NCBI GenBank assembly: GCA_023433835.1
Contig: JAEYTW010000528.1
Span: 1-10,828 of the forward strand
DNA length: 10,828 nt
From: Pseudomonadota bacterium
Lineage (GTDB): Bacteria; Pseudomonadota; Alphaproteobacteria; Ferrovibrionales; Ferrovibrionaceae
Direction: 5' to 3'
Shown here one piece after another: positions 5,818 to 10,828 of this stretch (within the stretch, counting starts at the first letter, position 1; each line of letters opens with the position of its first letter). Made by a program: the position numbers and the translations under genes. The notes beneath the pieces are model-generated. The model had not been told where the DNA came from. It did no database searches and saw only the letters and a list, made by a program, of their open reading frames with translations.

Positions 5818-7800
5818 ATGAATCCACCGGTCCTGCAGGTTTCCGGCCTGTGTGCCGGCTTTGACACCCGCGACGGCCATGTCGGCGTCGTCGACCGGGT
5901 CGACCTGGCGATCGGACGGGGCGAGATCCTGGGCCTGGTCGGCGAGTCGGGCTCGGGCAAGAGCATCACGGCCCTGTCGCTGATGCGCCTGCTGGATGCC
6001 CCCGGCCGGATTTCGGCGGGCCGCGTGCTGCTCGACGGCACCGACCTCCTGACGCTCCCGGAAGCGGAGATGCGTCGGGTGCGCGGCGCGCGGGCGGCGA
6101 TGGTGCTGCAGGATCCGATGATGTCGCTGAACCCGACGCTGACCGTCGGCGTGCAGATGACCGAGGCGATCCAGGCCCATCGCAAGGTCGGTGCGACGGC
6201 GGCGCGGGCCGAGGCGCGTGATGCGCTGGCCCGGGTCGGGATTGCGGCGGCCGAGGAGCGGCTCGACGCCTATCCCCACCAGTTTTCCGGCGGCATGCGC
6301 CAGCGCGTGGCGATCGCCACCGCGCTGCTCAATCGCCCGTCGCTGCTGATCGCGGACGAGCCGACCACGGCGCTCGACGTCACCATCCAGGCCCAGATCC
6401 TGGCCCAGGTCCAGCAGCTGTGCCGGGAGAGTGGCACGGCGCTGCTGTGGATCACCCATGACCTCGCCGTCGTCGCCGGCCTGGCCGACCGGGTCTGCGT
6501 GATGTATGCGGGCCAGGTGGTCGAGACCGGCCCGGTCGATGCCGTGCTCGACGCACCGCTGCATCCCTATACCGGCGGCCTGCTCGATTCCGCGCCGGAG
6601 CGGGCGTTGCCGCATCGCCTGCTGCCGCAGATCGAGGGCATGGTGCCGCGGCCGGCCGCGATGCCGCCCGGCTGCCGCTTCGCGCCACGCTGCCCGCGCG
6701 CCGCGCCGCCTTGTGCCGAACCGCCGCCGCTGGAGGAAAAGATCGCCGGGCGGCTGGCCCGCTGCTTCTTTCCGCTGGGCGAAACGCGCGACGAACGCGC
6801 GCCGCCGCCGGCGATCGTCACGCCGCCGGCCGGTCCGCCGATCATCACGCTGCAGGCGATCTCGAAAAGCTTCGCCGCGCCCGAAGGCATGATGCGCCGA
6901 ACCTTGCGGGCCGCCGGCATCCTGCGTGCGGCCCCGCGGCGGCTGCAGGCGCTGGACGATGTCTCGCTGGAACTGCGGCGCGGCGAGGTGCTGGGCGTCG
7001 TCGGCGAATCCGGCTGCGGCAAGTCGACGGTCGGGCGGATCATCGCCGGGCTGAACGGCGCCGATGGCGGCACGGTGCGGCGCGAGCTGGCCCGCGATCG
7101 CGGCCGACTCGGCGTGCAGATGATCTTCCAGGATGCGATGTCGTCCCTGAACCCGCGCCAGACCGTCGGCGCGGCGGTGGCCGAGGCGCCGCGCTTCCAC
7201 CGCCTGTGGCGCGGCGGCGAGGTCGAGGCGCGCACCGCGAAGCTGCTGACGGCCGTCGGCCTTGACCCCGTGGTGGCCGACCGCTATCCGCACCAGCTGT
7301 CGGGCGGCCAGCGCCAGCGGGTGGTCATCGCCCGGGCGCTGGCCGTCGAGCCTGAGGTGCTGGTCTGCGACGAGGCGGTCGCCTCGCTCGACGTCTCGGT
7401 CCAGGCCCAGGTCCTCAACCTGTTCATGACGCTGCGCCGCGATCTCGGCCTGACCTATGTCTTCATCGGCCATGATCTCGGCGTCATCCGCCATGTCAGC
7501 GACCGGGTCGCGGTCTTCTATCTCGGCCGCATCGTCGAGACCGGGCCGGTCGAGGACGTCTTCGCCCACCCGCGCCATCCCTATACCCGGGCGCTGATCG
7601 CGGGCGTGCCGCGGCTGGACCGGCGCGGCCGCCGGCATGAAGCGATCCGCGGCGACCAGCCCTCGCCGCTGGACCAGGACCGGGGTTGCGCGTTCCAGGC
7701 CCGCTGCGATCTGGCCGAGGCGCGCTGCGCCACCGATCGACCCCGGCTGGTGCCGGCCGCGCCCGGTATATACTCGGCCTGTCACGTCAGGGAGGCTTGA
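5818..7800 (+). CDS. Fused double ATP-binding protein of peptide-type ABC importer (DppD-DppF fusion)
   Basis: One 660-residue chain carries both ATPase domains that power the permeases. Domain 1 has Walker A GESGSGKS (42-49), Q-loop Gln98, signature FSGGMRQ (156-162), Walker B LLIADEP (176-182) and His214. Domain 2 has GESGCGKST (396-404), Q-loop Gln438, LSGGQRQ (494-500), Walker B VLVCDE (514-519) and His552, with DEAVASLD in place of the commoner DEPTSALD. Each domain ends in the oligopeptide-transporter C-terminal region with a cysteine set: Cys286, 292, 299, 316 and Cys624, 630, 637, 655, spaced x5, x6, x16/17. Similar cysteines bind a [4Fe-4S] cluster in peptide-importer ATPases. All catalytic motifs look intact. 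The ATG at 5818 gives the normal N-terminus but has only GGAA 12 bases upstream, a weak ribosome site. The ligase gene follows after 3 bp. Confidence 0.93.
   Translation: MNPPVLQVSGLCAGFDTRDGHVGVVDRVDLAIGRGEILGLVGESGSGKSITALSLMRLLDAPGRISAGRVLLDGTDLLTLPEAEMRRVRGARAAMVLQDPMMSLNPTLTVGVQMTEAIQAHRKVGATAARAEARDALARVGIAAAEERLDAYPHQFSGGMRQRVAIATALLNRPSLLIADEPTTALDVTIQAQILAQVQQLCRESGTALLWITHDLAVVAGLADRVCVMYAGQVVETGPVDAVLDAPLHPYTGGLLDSAPERALPHRLLPQIEGMVPRPAAMPPGCRFAPRCPRAAPPCAEPPPLEEKIAGRLARCFFPLGETRDERAPPPAIVTPPAGPPIITLQAISKSFAAPEGMMRRTLRAAGILRAAPRRLQALDDVSLELRRGEVLGVVGESGCGKSTVGRIIAGLNGADGGTVRRELARDRGRLGVQMIFQDAMSSLNPRQTVGAAVAEAPRFHRLWRGGEVEARTAKLLTAVGLDPVVADRYPHQLSGGQRQRVVIARALAVEPEVLVCDEAVASLDVSVQAQVLNLFMTLRRDLGLTYVFIGHDLGVIRHVSDRVAVFYLGRIVETGPVEDVFAHPRHPYTRALIAGVPRLDRRGRRHEAIRGDQPSPLDQDRGCAFQARCDLAEARCATDRPRLVPAAPGIYSACHVREA
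7790..7795 (+). promoter_or_regulatory. Ribosome binding site of the acyl-CoA ligase
   Basis: GGGAGG lies inside the last codons of the ATPase gene, 8 bases before the ligase ATG at 7804. The upstream TGA (7798-7800) is in the same frame, so no longer ligase start is possible. Confidence 0.65.
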
Positions 7801-7803
7801 CCA

Positions 7804-9312
7804 ATGCCCGATCCGGAGAAGATCGCCTTCGTCATGGGCGGCAGCGGCGTCGAGGTCGATTACGGCACGCTGAACGCCCGGGCCAACCAGGTGGCGCATC
7901 GCCTGCGCCGGCTGGGCCTCAGGCGCGGCGACGTCGTCGCGGTGCTGATGGAAAACAACCGCCATTACGTCGAATTCTGCTGGGCCGCCCAGCATGCCGG
8001 CCTCTACTACTGCTGCATCTCGCCGCATCTGTCGCGTGACGAGGCGCGCTACATCCTGGCCGATTGCGGCGCGCTGCTCTTGCTGACCTCCGCGCTGCAG
8101 GCCGCGCTGGCCGCCGAGCTGACCGACGGCCTGCCGGCGCTGGAATACCGGATGATGGTCGACGGCACCGCGCCGGGTTTCGCCGCGTGGGACGTGACGG
8201 GCGAGCCGGCGACGCCGATCGCGGACCCGAGCGACGGGGCCGATCTCCTCTATTCCTCGGGCACCACCGGCCGGCCGAAGGGCGTCAAGGTGGCGCTGCC
8301 GGCGCCCGGCGAAGGCCAGCTCGACCGCATGGTGCGCACCAACGGGAATTTCTACGGGCTGGCGGCGGGCTCGGTCTATCTGTCGCCCGGGCCGCTCTAC
8401 CATGCCGCGCCGCTGCGCTGGCTGCTCGCCTCGCTGAAGGCCGGCGCGACCGTCATCGTCATGGAGAAGTTCGATGCCGAACGTGCCCTGGCGCTGATCG
8501 AGCGGTTCGACGTCACCCATGCCCAGTGGGTGCCGACGATGTTCGTGCGCATGCTGAAGCTGCCCGACGACCGGCGGCAGGCCTACGACCTGTCGTCGCT
8601 CGCCTGCGCCGTACATGCCGCCGCCCCCTGTCCGGTCGAGATCAAGGAACGGATGATCGCCTGGTGGGGCCCGATCATCTGGGAATACTACGCCGGCACC
8701 GAAGCCAACGGCGCCACGATCATCTCCAGCCCCGAATGGCTTACGCATAAAGGGTCAGTCGGCCGCGCCGTGCTGGGCGAGATCCACGTGATGAACGACC
8801 GTGACGAGGAAGTGCCGACCGGCGAGCAGGGCGTGATCTATTTCGGCAACGGGCCGAGCTTCGAGTACCTGAACGATCCGGACAAGACGGCGTCGAGCCG
8901 GAACGCCCGCGGCTGGAGCACGCTGGGCGATATCGGCCGGGTCGACGCGGAGGGGTATCTCTACCTGACCGACCGCGTCGCCAACATGATCATCTCGGGC
9001 GGCGTCAACATCTACCCGCAGGAGATCGAGAACATCCTGATCTGCCATCCCGGCGTCGCCGACGTCGCCGTGATCGGCGTGCCCGACGATGAGTTCGGCG
9101 AGGCGGTCAAGGCCGTGGTCCAGCCGGCAACGGCGGCGGACGGCGCGCGGCTGGCGGCCGAGCTGATCGCCTTGTGCCGCGACCGGCTGGCCCATTACAA
9201 ATGCCCGCGCAGCATCGATTTCGTCGACGATCTGCCGCGCCATCCCAATGGGAAATTGTTCAAGCGCCTGCTGCGCGACCGCTATTGGGCGGGGCGTCAG
9301 GCGCGGATCTAG
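7804..9312 (+). CDS. Acyl-CoA ligase (ANL superfamily, FadD-like)
   Basis: This 502-residue enzyme activates a carboxylic acid with ATP to an acyl-adenylate and then an acyl-CoA. The P-loop is LLYSSGTTGRPKGV (148-161), the adenine/acyl pocket motif YYAGTEANG (295-303), the core motif TLGDIGRVDAEGYLYLTDR (373-391), the hinge and following loop around IISGGVNIYPQEIE (396-409), and the adenylation lysine Lys484 lies in PNGKLFKR (481-488). SPGPLYHAAPLRW (194-206) and the YAGTE form are typical of a FadD branch acting on fatty, steroid or aromatic acids. The N-terminus is short: the usual leading helix before 'PDKIAF' is missing, and an in-frame stop 6 bases before the ATG rules out extension. Its position 3 bp after the transporter ATPase suggests it activates the imported compound, but the substrate pocket cannot be read by eye. 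Its TAG overlaps the opposing gene's stop. Confidence 0.93.
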   Translation: MPDPEKIAFVMGGSGVEVDYGTLNARANQVAHRLRRLGLRRGDVVAVLMENNRHYVEFCWAAQHAGLYYCCISPHLSRDEARYILADCGALLLLTSALQAALAAELTDGLPALEYRMMVDGTAPGFAAWDVTGEPATPIADPSDGADLLYSSGTTGRPKGVKVALPAPGEGQLDRMVRTNGNFYGLAAGSVYLSPGPLYHAAPLRWLLASLKAGATVIVMEKFDAERALALIERFDVTHAQWVPTMFVRMLKLPDDRRQAYDLSSLACAVHAAAPCPVEIKERMIAWWGPIIWEYYAGTEANGATIISSPEWLTHKGSVGRAVLGEIHVMNDRDEEVPTGEQGVIYFGNGPSFEYLNDPDKTASSRNARGWSTLGDIGRVDAEGYLYLTDRVANMIISGGVNIYPQEIENILICHPGVADVAVIGVPDDEFGEAVKAVVQPATAADGARLAAELIALCRDRLAHYKCPRSIDFVDDLPRHPNGKLFKRLLRDRYWAGRQARI

Positions 9313-10828
9313 GCCTGGGGCAGCCGCCAGGTGCCGCGGCCCGCGGCCTTGGCGGCGTAGAGGGCGCGGTCGGCGGCGTGCAGCAGTTCGTCGGCGGTCA
9401 TGCCGTCGTCCGGGGCCAGCGCCACGCCGACCGAGACGCCGACCTTCCAGCTGCCGCCCCCCGTCAGCGGGAACGGCCGGTGCAGGATGTCGATCAGCCC
9501 TTGCGCGGTCGCCGCCACCTCGGTATCGCCGACGACCTGTTCGACCAGTACGACGAATTCGTCGCCGCCCAGCCGGGCCAGCGTTTCGTTGGCCTTCAGC
9601 CGCTCGCGCAGCCGGTCGGCCACGGCGCGCAGCAGGCCGTCGCCGGCGTGGTGGCCCAGCCGGTCGTTGATGCCCTTGAAATTGTCGAGATCGAGGAACA
9701 GCACCGCGAGCCGCCCGCCGTCGCGCCGGATGCCGTCCAGCCCGAGTTCGAGCCGCGCCTGGAACAGCCGGCGGTTGGGCAGCGCGGTCAGCGCATCCTC
9801 GCCGGCCAGTTGCTCGAGCTCGGTGCGCGCCGCGACCAGCGCCTCGTTGGCGCGCATCAGGTCGGCGGTGCGGGCGGAGATCTCATGTTCCAGCTCGGCC
9901 CGGCGGCGGCGCAGCTGGGCGGTGCGCAGCTGGATGATGCCGGCGACCACGGCCAGCGCCAGGGCGCCGGCGCCGAACAGCGCCCATTGCGTCTGGTACC
10001 AGGCGGCGTCGATGCGGATCGGGATTTCGCGCTGGTTGGCCGACCACAGGCCGTCGCTGTTGGTGCCGGCGATCTGCAGCCGGTAGTCGCCGGGCCACAG
10101 ATTGGTGTAGCGGGCGACGCGGCGGGCGGCGCCGGTGATGTTCCAGTCGCTGTCGAAGCCGACCAGGCGATAGCGATAGCGCAGCCGCTGGGGCGCGGCG
10201 TAATCGAGGCTGGCGAATTCCACGGCGAAGGCGTTGGCGCGCGGCGGCACCACCAATGTCGCCGGGCGGGCGGCGTTGAACGGCCCGGCCGCGATCTCGG
10301 CATCGTCGATGCGCACGTCGGTGACGACCAGCGGTGCCTGGTAGGTCGACCGGGTGAGCCGCGGCGGATCGATCATCACGAGGCCGCCGGTGCCGCCGAA
10401 CAGCAATTCGCCGGCCCGGGTCCGGGCGCCCGAATGGACCCAGAAGTTGCGCACCGTGACGCCGTCGGCCTCGCGCAGCACCTGGATCGAGAAATTGTCG
10501 GGATCGATCGAGGCCATGCCGTGGTCGGACGAGGTCCAGATCCGGCCGGCATCGTCCTCGAGGATCATGTTCGGGCTGTTGTTGGGCAGGCCGTCGACGG
10601 TGCCGAAGCGGCGGAAGCGCGGCACGCCGCGCGTATCGCGCCCCTCCATCAGCCCGAGGCCGCCGGCCAGCGTCGCGATCCACAGCCGGTTGCGGCTGTC
10701 GAAGAACAGCGCGGCGACGAAGCCGCGATTGACCGAGCCGGGGTCGTCGATATCGTTCTTCCACGCCTCGATCCTGCCGGTGGCGGGATCGAGGCCGTTC
10801 AGCCCCAGCCATGTGCCGATCCAGATCG
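9309..10828 (-). CDS. Membrane sensor diguanylate cyclase (beta-propeller, Y_Y_Y, GGDEF), N-terminus missing
   Basis: The frame stays open to the right edge, so the 505 residues here are the C-terminal part of a larger protein; an internal Met at 10649 is not the start. From the N-terminal side come two-component-regulator propeller repeats (IWIGTWLGLNGLDP, LWIATLAGGLGL, RIWTSSDHGMASID), a Y_Y_Y domain (about 10232-10014, with LRYRYRLVGFDSDW), one membrane helix (about 9986-9930), a charged coiled coil, and a GGDEF domain with DALTALPNRR, DLDNFKGIND and LGGDEF (GGDEF at 9555-9569). Catalytic and metal residues are present, so it should make cyclic-di-GMP in response to a periplasmic signal. 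The inhibitory RxxD site normally just before GGDEF reads KANE, so product inhibition there is probably lost. It is opposite to and likely independent of the catabolic genes. Ligand unknown. Confidence 0.92.
   Translation of the reverse strand, partial: IWIGTWLGLNGLDPATGRIEAWKNDIDDPGSVNRGFVAALFFDSRNRLWIATLAGGLGLMEGRDTRGVPRFRRFGTVDGLPNNSPNMILEDDAGRIWTSSDHGMASIDPDNFSIQVLREADGVTVRNFWVHSGARTRAGELLFGGTGGLVMIDPPRLTRSTYQAPLVVTDVRIDDAEIAAGPFNAARPATLVVPPRANAFAVEFASLDYAAPQRLRYRYRLVGFDSDWNITGAARRVARYTNLWPGDYRLQIAGTNSDGLWSANQREIPIRIDAAWYQTQWALFGAGALALAVVAGIIQLRTAQLRRRRAELEHEISARTADLMRANEALVAARTELEQLAGEDALTALPNRRLFQARLELGLDGIRRDGGRLAVLFLDLDNFKGINDRLGHHAGDGLLRAVADRLRERLKANETLARLGGDEFVVLVEQVVGDTEVAATAQGLIDILHRPFPLTGGGSWKVGVSVGVALAPDDGMTADELLHAADRALYAAKAAGRGTWRLPQA

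Noticed and set aside
5512..8748. Leftward 1078-codon open frame opposite the ATPase and ligase genes
   Set aside because: Its translation is rich in Arg, Gly, Ala and His with no recognisable domain, while the opposite strand encodes two proteins with every expected motif. Long antisense open frames are common in very GC-rich DNA.
9314..9331. CCTGG/CCAGG hairpin just past the ligase stop as a terminator
   Set aside because: The stem is only 5 bp, there is no T-run, and it lies inside the opposing cyclase coding sequence, where GC-rich inverted repeats arise easily.
10647..10649. Internal ATG as the start of the cyclase gene
   Set aside because: The frame continues upstream to the window edge with propeller repeats, so this Met is internal and the gene is cut by the window.

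Overview
This very GC-rich window (G/C dominates third codon positions) comes from a bacterium. Gene content and style (a family-5 solute-binding ABC importer beside CoA-dependent catabolic genes, and a beta-propeller/Y_Y_Y/GGDEF sensor) fit an alphaproteobacterium, perhaps Rhodospirillales-like. That placement is inference. No RNA genes, mobile elements, CRISPR arrays or origins were seen.

Layout. A leftward operon (1-1617) runs from a DUF35/OB-fold zinc-ribbon protein to an SCPx-like thiolase and then to the first 32 codons of what looks like an AMP-binding acyl-CoA ligase, cut by the left edge. The genes overlap by 4 and 14 bp. A 138-bp divergent region (1618-1755) holds a 22-bp dyad over a TTGACA box. 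Rightward from it lie a periplasmic substrate-binding protein and two DppB/DppC-type permeases (1756-5211). A leftward carboxymuconolactone-decarboxylase-like (CMD) gene (5217-5738) then interrupts the transporter, ending 5 bp from the second permease gene. After a 79-bp divergent spacer the rightward series resumes with a fused DppD-DppF-type double ATPase and, 3 bp later, a complete acyl-CoA ligase (5818-9312). The ligase gene and a leftward membrane diguanylate cyclase gene share a CTAG in which each strand reads its own TAG stop. The cyclase gene runs off the right edge.

How the genes may work together (inference). All parts of a PepT-type importer are present: binding protein, two permeases and both ATPase domains. 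They are interleaved with ligase, thiolase/DUF35 and CMD genes. This suggests uptake of a carboxylate or amide-like compound, CoA activation, and thiolase/aldolase-type chain shortening. The binding protein seems to lack the acidic loop used by peptide-binding relatives to hold the ligand amino group, which argues against ordinary dipeptides. The ligand cannot be named from sequence alone. The cyclase is probably an unrelated neighbour.
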